Shown here: piece after piece, positions 33,082 to 41,575 of the stretch
Layout: every line of letters begins with the position of its first letter
Numbering within the stretch: position 1 is the stretch's first letter
Assembly: GCF_008065375.1 (NCBI RefSeq)
Contig: NZ_VJYI01000006.1
Location: 186,001 to 250,000, forward strand
Direction: 5' to 3'
Source: Nonomuraea sp. SYSU D8015
Lineage (GTDB): Bacteria > Actinomycetota > Actinomycetes > Streptosporangiales > Streptosporangiaceae
Length of the DNA: 64,000 bases
The notes under the pieces: model-generated
Seen by the model: only the letters and a program-made list of their open reading frames with translations
The model's database searches: none
What the model was told of the DNA's origin: nothing
Made by a program: the position numbers and the translations under genes

Positions 33082-33936
33082 TCAGTCGCTCACGTCGGCG
33101 CAGACCACGTGGGCGCCGATCTCGATCATCCGGCGCTCGCTGCGCGCGTCCGCCACCCTGGCCATGAGGATCGGCGCACCGCTGGCCGCGAACTGCGGCA
33201 GTCTGGCCCGCACCAGCCGGTGCAGATCGCGTACGACGTCCTCGGCGGCCGACATGTGGGTCTTCACGTGCAGCATGATTCCCGTCGCGCCGGACGCGGT
33301 CCGGGCCTCGGAGATCCAGACGTGGTGCACCAGCGGGAAGTCCATGAGCAGTTGCCCGATCGCCTGCCGCAGCGCGGGCAGGATCGGGTGCGTGCACCGC
33401 CGGTAGCCCGGGTCCACCTGCTGCATCGGCCCGGACAGATGTGGCCGGGGCGCGGGCACCCACGGGATCGCCGGCGCCTGCGGGGCCGGCGTCGCCACCT
33501 GGGCCAGCGCGGCACCGCGCGACACGGTGGCCATCGCGCCCGTCGCGTAGGCGGCCGGCACCGCCCCCGACAGGACGGGCGTGGGCCCCGTGCGCGTCGT
33601 GGTGAGGAAGCGCTGGAGGTCGTCGATGGGCACGGCCGCGGCGGCTGGTCCGGCCGCGTCGATCACGATCTCCCGCACACCGGTGACGCGCTGGATGTCC
33701 AGGATGGTGTCGGCGTCGCACGCCGACAGGGAATGGCTGCCGCGGTGCCGGGCGTAGGTGGCCGGGCTGGTGTAGCCCAGCAACACGCGGTCACCGGCCT
33801 GTGTCGTCCCGAGGACGACCGAACGATCTGGTCGCACTGCCACCAGGACACCACCGTCGGCGAGAGCGCCCAGCAGGCGGTGGGGCGTGCCATGCTGGGC
33901 GAGCACGTCGGCAAGCGCAGGATTCCCGATGCTCAT
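33082..33936 (-). CDS. SseB-like protein
   Basis: 284 residues. The N-terminal ~100 residues carry an SseB-type domain (LLGALADGGVLVAVRPDRSV, RVLLGYTSPATYARH, LDIQRVTGVREIVIDAAGP), a fold found in many actinobacterial proteins and named after an Escherichia coli serine-sensitivity gene. A Pro/Ala linker (about 130-170) leads to a second SseB-C-like domain (VHHVWISEARTASGATGIML). No enzymatic residues are evident. It is divergent from serA with 242 bp between them; a functional link to serine metabolism would be speculation. Confidence 0.75.
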   Translation of the reverse strand: MSIGNPALADVLAQHGTPHRLLGALADGGVLVAVRPDRSVVLGTTQAGDRVLLGYTSPATYARHRGSHSLSACDADTILDIQRVTGVREIVIDAAGPAAAAVPIDDLQRFLTTTRTGPTPVLSGAVPAAYATGAMATVSRGAALAQVATPAPQAPAIPWVPAPRPHLSGPMQQVDPGYRRCTHPILPALRQAIGQLLMDFPLVHHVWISEARTASGATGIMLHVKTHMSAAEDVVRDLHRLVRARLPQFAASGAPILMARVADARSERRMIEIGAHVVCADVSD

Positions 33937-34101
33937 ATGACGAACGATAGGTAGTTGGCCACGGCTTATCAGGCTAATGGTGAAGAAATCTTCCGATCAA
34001 GACAAAGATGGGCGCGGAGTGGATGACTTTTCCGCTCGGTGGGTAGGGCGGCAGCTGTCTCACATGGTGGGTCTCTCGTGAACGCTTTCACAAGCGCCGG
34101 A

Positions 34102-34107
34102 TAGACT
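34102..34107 (+). promoter_or_regulatory. Candidate -10 element for serA
   Basis: TAGACT fits the TAnnnT -10 pattern and lies 71 bp before the serA GTG. No clear -35 is present at the right distance (TTCACA at 34087-34092 is too close). The gap 33937-34178 shows no leader peptide and no other gene. Confidence 0.35.
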
Positions 34108-34178
34108 CGGTGGGACCGCCGGGGGATCCGTGGAGGTGTCCCTCGTAGACCCGTGCAAGCCCCTAAGGATTCACGCCT

Positions 34179-35768
34179 GTGAACAAGCCCGTCGTTCTGG
34201 TCGCAGAGGAGCTGTCCGAGGCTGGCCTCGCCGTGCTCGGCGCTGATTTCGAGGTCCGCCACACCGACGGCGCCGACCGTTCCCAGCTGCTGCCCGCGCT
34301 CGCCGACGTGGACGCGCTGATCGTCCGCTCCGCCACGCAGGTCGACGCCGAGGCCATCGCCGCGGCGCCCAAGCTGCGCGTGGTCGCCCGCGCCGGCGTC
34401 GGTCTCGACAACGTCGATGTCGAGGCCGCCACCAAGGCCGGCGTCATGGTCGTCAACGCGCCGACCTCCAACATCACCAGCGCCGCCGAGCAGACGGTCG
34501 CGCTCATCCTGGCCAGCGCGCGCAACACGGCCCAGGCCCACGCCGCGCTGAAGAGGGGCGAGTGGAAGCGGTCCAAGTACACCGGTGTCGAGCTCGACGA
34601 GAAGGTCGTCGGCATCCTCGGCCTGGGCAAGATCGGCCAGCTGGTGGCGCAGCGGCTGCAGCCGTTCGGCGTCGAGCTGATCGCCTACGACCCCTACCTT
34701 CCGCCGGCCCGCGCCGCGCAGATGGGGGTCAAGCTGGTCAGCCTCGAGGAGGTGCTCAAGCAGGCCGACTTCATCACCGTGCACCTGCCCAAGACCAAGG
34801 AGACCCTCGGGCTCATCGGTGACGAGGCGCTGCGCAAGGTCAAGCCGAACGTCCGCATCATCAACGTGGCGCGCGGCGGCATCGTCGACGAGGCCGCGCT
34901 CTACTCCGCGATCAAGGAGGGGCGTGTCGCGGGCGCGGGCCTCGACGTGTTCGCCAAGGAGCCGTGCACCGACAGCCCTCTGTTCGAGCTGGACCAGGTC
35001 GTCGTCACGCCGCACCTCGGCGCCTCCACGCACGAGGCCCAGGAGAAGGCCGGCACCCAGGTCGCGCGGAGCGTGAAGCTGGCGCTGGCGGGCGAGTTCG
35101 TGCCGGACGCCGTCAACGTCCAGGGCGGCGCGGTGGCCGAGGAGGTCAAGCCGGGCCTGCCGCTGGCGGAGAAGCTGGGCCGGGTGTTCACCGCGCTGGC
35201 CGGCGAGGTCGCCACCAAGCTCGACGTCGAGGTGCGCGGCGAGATCGCCTCCCAGGACGTGCGGGTGATCGAGCTGGCCGCGCTCAAGGGCATGTTCGCC
35301 GACGTGATCGAGGAGCAGGTCACGTACGTCAACGCGCCGCTGCTGGCCAAGGACCGCGGCATCGCCGTCGAGCTGGTCACCAGCTCCGAGAGCCCCGACT
35401 GGCGCAACGTGGTGACCGTGCGCGGCGTGCTCGCCGACGGCCGCCAGGTCTCGGTCTCGGGCACGCTGTCCGGGCCCCGCCAGATCACGAAGATCGTCGA
35501 GGTCAACGGCTACGAGATGGAGATCGAGCCGACGGCCCACCTGGCGTTCTTCACCTACACCGACCGGCCCGGCATCGTCGGCGTGGTCGGCCGCCTCCTC
35601 GGCGAGCACAACGTCAACATCGCCTCGATGCAGGTGGCCCGCTCCACCAAGGGCGGCAAGGCGCTCATCGCCCTGACCGTCGACTCTGCCATCCCGGCCG
35701 AGGTGATCGAGCAGATCGTCTCCGAGATCGGCGCGGAGAGCGGCCGCTCGGTGGACCTGGAGGACTGA
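34179..35768 (+). CDS. serA: D-3-phosphoglycerate dehydrogenase
   Basis: 529 residues, the long type I form. It oxidises 3-phosphoglycerate, the first step of serine synthesis. The NAD motif is VVGILGLGKIGQLVAQRL. The catalytic Arg lies in INVARGGIVDEAAL, Glu in LDVFAKEPCTDSPL and His in TPHLGASTHEAQE. An intervening allosteric substrate-binding domain (about 320-450) is followed by a C-terminal ACT domain (FFTYTDRPGIVGVVGRLLGE and later) that senses serine. Domain order and length match the mycobacterial enzyme. The GTG start at 34179 has AAGGAT upstream. Confidence 0.97.
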   Translation: MNKPVVLVAEELSEAGLAVLGADFEVRHTDGADRSQLLPALADVDALIVRSATQVDAEAIAAAPKLRVVARAGVGLDNVDVEAATKAGVMVVNAPTSNITSAAEQTVALILASARNTAQAHAALKRGEWKRSKYTGVELDEKVVGILGLGKIGQLVAQRLQPFGVELIAYDPYLPPARAAQMGVKLVSLEEVLKQADFITVHLPKTKETLGLIGDEALRKVKPNVRIINVARGGIVDEAALYSAIKEGRVAGAGLDVFAKEPCTDSPLFELDQVVVTPHLGASTHEAQEKAGTQVARSVKLALAGEFVPDAVNVQGGAVAEEVKPGLPLAEKLGRVFTALAGEVATKLDVEVRGEIASQDVRVIELAALKGMFADVIEEQVTYVNAPLLAKDRGIAVELVTSSESPDWRNVVTVRGVLADGRQVSVSGTLSGPRQITKIVEVNGYEMEIEPTAHLAFFTYTDRPGIVGVVGRLLGEHNVNIASMQVARSTKGGKALIALTVDSAIPAEVIEQIVSEIGAESGRSVDLED

Positions 35769-36079
35769 CCCTCCGTCTCGCCATAAAGGCCGCCGCCCTC
35801 CGGGGCGGCGGCCTTTTGTTGTCTCAACATGCGAGATACTAGGACATCCAACGAGATGCCTCAGGTATCGTAACGACAAATGCGCCAGGTGCTCGTACTC
35901 ATTACCTGCCGCGGCGAGGCCTGTTAGGGCAGGTCGACGACTCGCCGCGGTGAGTGGCGTTGTGTGTCGGCCGGTAAGTCCCCTTCGTTCGGTCCGTGAC
36001 CCGGACCGCGAGATCAGGCCCCGTTCGGATTCGGGACCGGGGTCCGATGTCCTCCATTGGAACGCGCCCGCGAAACGAG
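35769..36079. other. Gap between serA and a small reading frame
   Basis: Apart from the serA terminator I find no gene in these 311 bases. The stretch around 35826-35890 is relatively AT-rich and may hold the promoter for the small frame and leuB. No leader peptide rich in leucine codons is visible upstream of leuB. Confidence 0.5.
35786..35820 (+). terminator. Rho-independent terminator of serA
   Basis: AAGGCCGCCGCCC and GGGCGGCGGCCTT form a 13-bp perfect stem around a TCCG tetraloop, followed by TTTTGTT. It starts 18 bases after the serA stop. This is one of the few classical T-run terminators in the window. Confidence 0.9.
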
Positions 36080-36208
36080 ATGAGAATCATGTACGAGATG
36101 TATGCCTGGAACCGTGCCGAGGAACACGAGGACAAGGCGGCGGAGGCTGTCCAGACTGCGCTGGACCGCCGCGACAACGGCGGCGCGCCGGAGCACCCCG
36201 GCCGGTAG
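36080..36208 (+). CDS. Possible small protein upstream of leuB
   Basis: 42 codons: MRIMYEMYAWNRAEEHEDKA followed by EAVQTALDRRDNGG and a short Pro-rich end. The composition (aromatic start, then an amphipathic charged helix) is unlike random GC-rich frame translation, and codon third positions are GC-biased in the second half. The ribosome site (ACGAG) is weak. Other starts are ATG 36089 and 36098. It ends 82 bp before leuB. No family is recognised. It may be a real conserved micro-protein or a chance frame. Confidence 0.4.
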   Translation: MRIMYEMYAWNRAEEHEDKAAEAVQTALDRRDNGGAPEHPGR

Positions 36209-36290
36209 GGCAGAGGGGGGCGCTGGGAACAGCTGTCCGAAAAGTGAGATGATGTGTTCGTCAGTCGAGACGAGCCGGTAAGGTACCGCC

Positions 36291-37337
36291 ATGGATTCGC
36301 GTAACATCCGCCTGGCCGTCATCCCTGGAGACGGCATCGGCACCGAGGTCGTGGCCGAGGGGCTCAAGGTCCTCGAAGCCGTTGGCACGAAGATCGAGCC
36401 CACCCACTACGACCTGGGCGCCGCGCGCTATCACCGCACCGGCGAGACCCTGCCCGACGCGGTGCTGGAAGAGCTGCGCGGCTACGACGCGATCCTGCTC
36501 GGCGCTGTGGGCGACCCCAGCGTCCCGCCGGGCATCCTCGAGCGCGACCTGCTGCTCCGGCTCCGCTTCGAGTTCGACCACTACGTCAACCTGCGGCCGG
36601 TCAAGCTGTTCCCCGGCGTGGAGACCCCGCTGGCCGACACCCCCGCTGAAGACATCGACATGATCGTCGTCCGCGAGGGCACCGAGGGCCTCTATGCGGG
36701 CACGGGCGGCGCCATGCGGCGCGGCACGCCGCACGAGATCGCCACCCAGGAGTCGCTCAACACCGCCTACGGCGTCGAGCGCGTGGTGCGTTACGCGTTC
36801 GAGAAGGCCAAGACGCGGCCGCGCAAGAAGCTCACGCTCGTCCACAAGACCAACGTCCTCACCTACGCCGGCGACCTGTGGCAGCGCACGGTCAACCGTC
36901 TGGCGGAGGAATACCCCGAGGTCACGACCGACTACTGCCACATCGACGCGGCCTCGATGTTCTTCGTGACGCAGCCGGAGCGGTTCGACGTCGTCGTCAC
37001 CGACAACCTGTTCGGCGACATCATCACCGACCTCGGCGCGGCCATCGCGGGCGGCATCGGCCTGGCCGCCAGCGGCAACATCAACCCCGAGCGCACCTCG
37101 CCCAGCATGTTCGAGCCGGTGCACGGCAGCGCCCCCGACATCGCCGGGCAGGGCAAGGCCGACCCGACCGCCACCATCCTGTCCGTCGCCATGCTCCTCG
37201 ACCACCTCGGCCTGCACACCGAGGCCGCCAGGGTCGAGCAGGCGGTCGCCGACGACATCGTGGAGCGCCTGGCCGGCTGGGCGGGCCGCACCACCCACGA
37301 GATCGGCGACGACATCACCGCGCGAGTATCCGGCTAG
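36291..37337 (+). CDS. leuB: 3-isopropylmalate dehydrogenase
   Basis: 348 residues. It oxidatively decarboxylates 3-isopropylmalate to 2-oxoisocaproate in leucine synthesis. The start RLAVIPGDGIGTEVVAEGLK holds the conserved nucleotide-site Gly-Asp-Gly. Substrate Arg residues lie in LLRLRFEFDHYVNLRPVKLF, followed by REGTEGLYAG, the metal Asp region VTDNLFGDIITDLGAAIAGG and the coenzyme loop EPVHGSAPDIAGQGKADPTA. It belongs to the actinobacterial branch, shorter than the E. coli enzyme. It stands alone between terminators. Confidence 0.96.
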   Translation: MDSRNIRLAVIPGDGIGTEVVAEGLKVLEAVGTKIEPTHYDLGAARYHRTGETLPDAVLEELRGYDAILLGAVGDPSVPPGILERDLLLRLRFEFDHYVNLRPVKLFPGVETPLADTPAEDIDMIVVREGTEGLYAGTGGAMRRGTPHEIATQESLNTAYGVERVVRYAFEKAKTRPRKKLTLVHKTNVLTYAGDLWQRTVNRLAEEYPEVTTDYCHIDAASMFFVTQPERFDVVVTDNLFGDIITDLGAAIAGGIGLAASGNINPERTSPSMFEPVHGSAPDIAGQGKADPTATILSVAMLLDHLGLHTEAARVEQAVADDIVERLAGWAGRTTHEIGDDITARVSG

Positions 37338-37354
37338 GACCGCCTAGCCCCGAC

Positions 37355-37393
37355 GCGCCTGGCGGTCCGCGGAAGGACCGCCAGGCGCTTTTT
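37355..37393 (+). terminator. Rho-independent terminator of leuB
   Basis: GCGCCTGGCGGTCC and GGACCGCCAGGCGC form a 14-bp perfect stem with a GCGGAA loop, followed by TTTTT. It starts 18 bases after the leuB stop. Confidence 0.92.
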
Positions 37394-37460
37394 CACGCCC
37401 AAAAAGGCCGAATCGCCCATCGGCCGCTTGCCATCCCATATAGCGAGACAATAGGAAGTA

Positions 37461-37540
37461 CGGGCTGCCTTCGGGCAGTCCTGCCGTAGGACCGTGGATC
37501 CGCAGATCCGTGGGATCCGGTAAATTTCGCAGATTCGCAG
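37461..37540 (+). promoter_or_regulatory. Repeat-rich 5' leader of ilvE
   Basis: The leader contains a hairpin with a TTCG tetraloop (GGGCTGCC/GGCAGTCC, 37462-37481), direct repeats CCGTGGATCCG (37492-37502) and CCGTGGGATCCGG (37508-37520), and CGCAGAT at 37501-37507 and 37528-37534. GGATCC is itself palindromic. It has no T-run and no leader peptide. It may be a regulator-binding array or a structured UTR. Confidence 0.35.
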
Positions 37541-37557
37541 AGAGAAGGACCGCCGTC

Positions 37558-38655
37558 ATGACCATCGCTCAGAAGCTCGGCTTCGACGTGCAGCTATCCG
37601 ACCACGCTCGCACCGCGGCAGAGCGCGAGCAGGTACTGGCGAACCCGGGATTCGGTCAATTCTTCACCGATCACATGATCTCGATCGACTTCACCGAGGG
37701 CCAGGGATGGCACGACGCCAGGCTGATGCCGTACGGCCCGCTCTCTCTCGACCCGGCCACCTCGGTCTTCCACTACGCGCAGGAGCTATTCGAGGGCCTC
37801 AAGGCCTATCGCCAGATCAGCGGCTCGATCGTGATGTTCCGCCCGTACGCGAACGCCGCCCGCTTCAACCGCTCGGCCGCCCGCATGGCCATGCCCGAGC
37901 TGCCCGAGGAGACGTTCGTGGAGTCGCTGGAGCTCCTCGTCGAGACGGACAAGGAGTGGGTGCCCACCACCGAGGGGCACAGCCTCTACCTGCGGCCCTT
38001 CATGATCGCCACCCAGGCGGGGCTCGGGGTCAACTACCCGTCCAAGTCGTACAAGTACATGGTGATCGCCTCGCCGGCGGCCTCGTACTTCACGGGCGGC
38101 ATCAAGCCCGTCTCGGTCTGGCTGTCCACCGAATACACCCGGGCCGCCCCCGGCGGCACCGGCTTCGCCAAGTGCGGCGGCAATTACGCCGCCGCGTTCG
38201 TCGCCCAGCGGCAGGCGGTGGAGCACGGCTGCGACCAGGTGGTGTGGCTGGACGCCCACGCCCACGAGTACGTCGAGGAAATGGGCGGGATGAACCTGTT
38301 CTTCGTCTTCGGCAACAAGCTCGTCACCCCCGCCCTGACCGGCACCCTGCTGCCCGGCATCACCAGAGACTCGATCCTGTCGCTGGCCGGCGACCTCGGC
38401 CTGGAGACCGAGGAGCGCCTCATCTCCGTCGACGAGTGGCAGTCCGGCTGCGAGTCCGGCGAGCTGACCGAGGTCTTCGCCTGCGGTACGGCGGCCGTGG
38501 TGACGCCGGTGGGCTCGGTGAAGGGCGCCGACCGGTCCTGGACGATCGCGGACGGCACCCCCGGGCCGGTGACCATGCGGGTCCGCGAGGAGCTGGTCGG
38601 CATCCAGTACGGCGCCCGCCCCGACGCCCACAGCTGGATCCACAAGATCGTCTAG
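37558..38655 (+). CDS. ilvE: Branched-chain amino acid aminotransferase
   Basis: 365 residues from ATG 37558 behind GAAGGA. It is a fold-type IV PLP enzyme that transfers amino groups between glutamate and the 2-oxo acids of Leu, Ile and Val. Family landmarks are FHYAQELFEGLKAYRQ, the PLP-lysine motif GGTGFAKCGGNYAAAF, EMGGMNLFFVFG and the phosphate-binding EVFACGTAAVVTPVGSV. The length matches the large ilvE form of actinobacteria. Its stop codon shares CTAG with the stop of the convergent gene (4-bp palindromic overlap at 38652-38655). Confidence 0.96.
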   Translation: MTIAQKLGFDVQLSDHARTAAEREQVLANPGFGQFFTDHMISIDFTEGQGWHDARLMPYGPLSLDPATSVFHYAQELFEGLKAYRQISGSIVMFRPYANAARFNRSAARMAMPELPEETFVESLELLVETDKEWVPTTEGHSLYLRPFMIATQAGLGVNYPSKSYKYMVIASPAASYFTGGIKPVSVWLSTEYTRAAPGGTGFAKCGGNYAAAFVAQRQAVEHGCDQVVWLDAHAHEYVEEMGGMNLFFVFGNKLVTPALTGTLLPGITRDSILSLAGDLGLETEERLISVDEWQSGCESGELTEVFACGTAAVVTPVGSVKGADRSWTIADGTPGPVTMRVREELVGIQYGARPDAHSWIHKIV

Positions 38656-40093
38656 TCGGGGTGGGCGAGCAGCTCCGGAAGCGTCCCCTTGAAGGACAAC
38701 AGCCTCCTGAGCACCGCGGGCCAGAATCCGGCCGGCGCCTCCCGAGCCGCCCGCTCCACCGTCAGCGCGCAGGCAACGCGTAGCCCGTCGTCCTCGGCCA
38801 GCCCGACGACGTGCTGGACCGGCCCCATGGCTGGGCGGAACGTGGCCACCAGTTCCTCGTCGGCGAGAACCCCCGCCTCCCGGATCGGGGGGATCACGTT
38901 CCACGGGTAGTGGTAGGCGAGCCCGGCGGCCACGGCGGCCCGCGCGGCCGCCGGGCTCTGGGCCGCCAGCCAGTACAGGTCATCGCGCGGGAGCGACCGC
39001 GCGAGCGGCTCAGGGAAACCCTCCCGGGCGGCCAGCGAGCACAGCACGTGTTTCGGCAGCGGCGCGTCGCGGTGCGCGTCGACCAGGCCGGGCCAGGGCA
39101 GCGGGCCGTCCTCGCCGGCCACGGCCAGCAGCACCGCCTCGCACTCGCTCGGGACCGCGCACGCGCGGCGTGCGCCCACCGGGCGAAGACCCCGCGAGGA
39201 GGAATGCTGGCCTCGAAGATCCGTTTGACGATCATGGAGCTGAGGTGGGAATTCCGGGCGTGGCCGGGGCCCCGGTCACTCTTGCCCATGCGTTCCAGCG
39301 CCTCGTCGGAGAGCTCGCTGATCACTTCGGCCAGCAGGGCGTCCGGCGCGTGGACCAGGACCCGCAGGTCCGCGTCCTGCGGGGACCTTGCGACCGGCGT
39401 CTGCTCGATCCGGTGGAGCAGGCTTTCGAACGTCCCCGTGTGCGCGGTCAACACCGCGGCGGCCGTCGGCCAGGCCGCTCGATCGTCGCCGAGCCACTGC
39501 CGCAGCAACCCGCCCACGCCCTTCCAGAACATCGCTGTCTTCGGGGTGTCGACGTCGGCGACCGCCCGTACGAACAGGTCCAGGCGCGACGTGGCCAGGA
39601 TCTGCTCCCGCACCGCCTCCTCCGACACGGCCTGCCGGACGAACGTGTGCCTCGTCTCACCGACCCTGGCCAGGGCGGTCTCCCATACCCACCGCGGAAT
39701 GGGCTGTCCCCGGTCCCCGAGACGGACGGCCACGAGCGAGTCCCACGGCGTGAGCAGGGCCCGGGTCAGCTCGTCGGGGCAGTCCCGGCGCGCGATCAGG
39801 GCCCGACGCTGCACCCGGCCGAACGGCTTCCGCCGGTGCTCGGCCGCCAGCTCCGCCCAGTCCGGCCGTCCGTCGGCAAGCACCGCGTCGCAGTCGAGGA
39901 CCGTGGTCCGGGACCTCAGCGCGGCACTCACCTTGATCGGCGGCGCCTCGACGGCGACCGGCGGCTCCCGCGGAACCAGCCCCTCGGCCCGGAGATCGGC
40001 CTCGGCGACGCACCTCAGGCCCGCGTCGAGCCATGACACCAGGCGCCAGATCAGCTCCGTCACCCACTCCGGCGGGTCATGGGGCGTCCGCAT
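38652..40093 (-). pseudogene. Unknown large protein with one frameshift
   Basis: From ATG 40093 one frame reads MRTPHDPPEWVTELIWRLVS and stays coding-like until about 39170 (EASIPPRGVFARWAHAAR). It then becomes an Arg-rich run typical of the wrong frame. The frame shifted by one base continues with AVPSECEAVLLAVAGEDGPL to the end at 38652 (RRLLSFKGTLPELLAHPD). Adding one base within the GCGCG run near 39165-39175 gives one protein of about 480 residues. It is helical, rich in Arg, Leu and Trp, and without recognised motifs. It follows the O-methyltransferase after 5 bp and is probably in its operon. Confidence 0.6.
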
Positions 40094-40098
40094 CGCCG

Positions 40099-40746
40099 CT
40101 ACGGGTTCTTCCTGATCAGCGTCATGCCGTCGGCGACCGGCAGCATCAGCACGGTCACTCGCGGATCCTCGATCACCAGGTCGTTGAACTCGCGGATCTC
40201 CACCGTCGTCGGCTCGTTGCGGGCGGGATCGGCCACGTGGCCGCGGCGCAGCGTGTTGTCGGCGATCAGCAGCGCACCCGGCCGCATGCGGGCCATCAGC
40301 AGCTCGTAGTAGCCGGGGTAGTTGCCCTTGTCGGCGTCCAGGAAGGCCAGGTCGATGATCTCGTCGAACGCGGCCAGCGTCTCCAGCGCCGGTCCCAGTG
40401 TGAGCGTCACCCGGTCCGCCACGCCGCCCTTCGCCCAGTACCGGCGCGCGATCGACGTCCACTCCTCGCTCACGTCGAAGCAGTGCAGCCGGCCGCCCGA
40501 CAGGCCGCGCGCGATGCACAGGGATGAATATCCGGTGAACGTCCCCACCTCCACCGCCACGTCAGGCGCGATCAACTGAGTGATCATGGTGAGGAAGAGA
40601 CCTTGGTCGGGTGAGATCTGCATGCCCGCGTTGCCGCCCGTGGCCTGCGCGGTCTCCTTCGCCAGCTCCTCCAGCAAGGGGTCGGGGCTGGTCGAGTGCT
40701 CGAGGAGGTACTGTGCGACGGCGGGAGCGATGAGGTCTGCCTTCAT
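40099..40746 (-). CDS. SAM-dependent O-methyltransferase (CCoAOMT type)
   Basis: 215 residues. The SAM-binding motif is VAVEVGTFTGYSSLCIARGL, followed by the acidic loop HCFDVSEEWT and the metal/catalytic stretch DLAFLDADKGNYPGYYELLM, which marks the caffeoyl-CoA/catechol O-methyltransferase family needing a divalent cation. IADNTLRRGHVADP holds the second metal ligands. The start at 40746 is near-divergent with the DsbA-like gene (23 bp between starts). The substrate is unknown; in actinomycetes such enzymes are often stand-alone. Confidence 0.92.
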   Translation of the reverse strand: MKADLIAPAVAQYLLEHSTSPDPLLEELAKETAQATGGNAGMQISPDQGLFLTMITQLIAPDVAVEVGTFTGYSSLCIARGLSGGRLHCFDVSEEWTSIARRYWAKGGVADRVTLTLGPALETLAAFDEIIDLAFLDADKGNYPGYYELLMARMRPGALLIADNTLRRGHVADPARNEPTTVEIREFNDLVIEDPRVTVLMLPVADGMTLIRKNP

Positions 40747-40769
40747 GTGGCCACGATAGGGTCTGCGCG

Positions 40770-41414
40770 ATGCGAATCATGAAACGTTTTGTGGCGGTTG
40801 TGCTCGCCTGCGCGGCGGTGGCGGGGTTGTGGTGGTCCAATCCTGGCGCGTCGTCGTCCGAGGGGGTGCGGCTGTCCAGGCAGGCCGACGGCTCCATGGT
40901 GCTGGCCGACAGGTCGAGCAACGCGCCCGTGCTGGACGTGTTCGAGGACTACGACTGCCCGGTCTGCAAGGACATGCACGCCAAGGTCGACGCCACGATC
41001 CAGCGGCTGGCGCGCGAGGGCAGGGTCAGGGTCGTCTTCCACCCTGTGACGATCTTCCAGGACGAGCCCATGCGCTCCAACTCCATCCGCGCCGCCGCGG
41101 CCGCACGCTGCATCCCCGAGCAGAACTGGCTGGCGTTCAGGGACGAGCTGTACGCCATCCAGCCCGCGCCGCACGGCGTGGCGTCGGGGTTCACCGTGGA
41201 GGAGCTGGTCAAGGCGGCCAGGAAGGCGGGCGCTGCCGTGGACGACTGCGTGACGTCGCAGTCGTACGCGAAGGCGCACGTGGAGGCGAGCGCCAAGATC
41301 CAGCTGGAGGGCACGCCGACGCTGGTGCTCGACGGCCGGCTTCTGGGCGGCGAGGCGTTCGACCCCGCCGCGCTGGAGCGCGCCATCACCGGAGGAGCCG
41401 GAGTCGTCGTATGA
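40770..41414 (+). CDS. DsbA-like thioredoxin-fold protein, membrane-anchored
   Basis: 214 residues. An N-terminal signal anchor (FVAVVLACAAVAGLWW) is followed by a DsbA/DsbG-type thioredoxin fold: VFEDYDCPVCKDMH carries the CPVC redox pair, a helical insert follows, and IQLEGTPTLVLDG has the cis-Pro. Two further Cys (AARCIPEQ and DDCVTS) may form a structural disulfide. It should act outside the membrane on secreted proteins. It lies upstream of the cimA attenuator but on a separate unit. Confidence 0.9.
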   Translation: MRIMKRFVAVVLACAAVAGLWWSNPGASSSEGVRLSRQADGSMVLADRSSNAPVLDVFEDYDCPVCKDMHAKVDATIQRLAREGRVRVVFHPVTIFQDEPMRSNSIRAAAAARCIPEQNWLAFRDELYAIQPAPHGVASGFTVEELVKAARKAGAAVDDCVTSQSYAKAHVEASAKIQLEGTPTLVLDGRLLGGEAFDPAALERAITGGAGVVV

Positions 41415-41476
41415 CGTCCCACCGATTGAGACCGGTGTGCCGAATGGTGAATCCGTATGGCACACTGGGGAGCACC

Positions 41477-41518
41477 ATGTTCTACGGTCTGCTCATTATC
41501 GGCAGGCGCGCTGGCTGA
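41477..41518 (+). CDS. cimA leader peptide (attenuator)
   Basis: A 13-codon frame encodes MFYGLLIIGRRAG and ends at TGA (41516-41518). Four consecutive control codons, CTG CTC ATT ATC (41489-41500), specify Leu-Leu-Ile-Ile. The last codons form the 5' arm of a perfect 10-bp hairpin and a T-run terminator lies directly downstream, before cimA. This matches the ilvB leader at 8030 in order, in the RRAG ending and in hairpin placement. The call is inferred from this architecture. Confidence 0.75.
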   Translation: MFYGLLIIGRRAG

Positions 41519-41575
41519 TATAGGGACACCGCCAGCGCGCAGACCTCTCACGTCCGTGAGGGGTCTTTTTGTTTT
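41506..41575 (+). promoter_or_regulatory. cimA transcription attenuator
   Basis: Hairpin 1 pairs GCGCGCTGGC (41506-41515, in the leader frame) with GCCAGCGCGC (41531-41540), a perfect 10 bp. The terminator begins at the next base: AGACCTCTCAC (41541-41551), loop GTCC, GTGAGGGGTCT (41556-41566), then TTTTTGTTTT. cimA begins 20 bases after the T-run. A competing antiterminator is not obvious; GGAC (41524-41527) could pair with the GTCC loop. Confidence 0.75.

Noticed and set aside
36249..36281. Short frame MMCSSVETSR just before leuB as a leader peptide
   Set aside because: It has no leucine codons, no terminator follows and no competing hairpin is seen.
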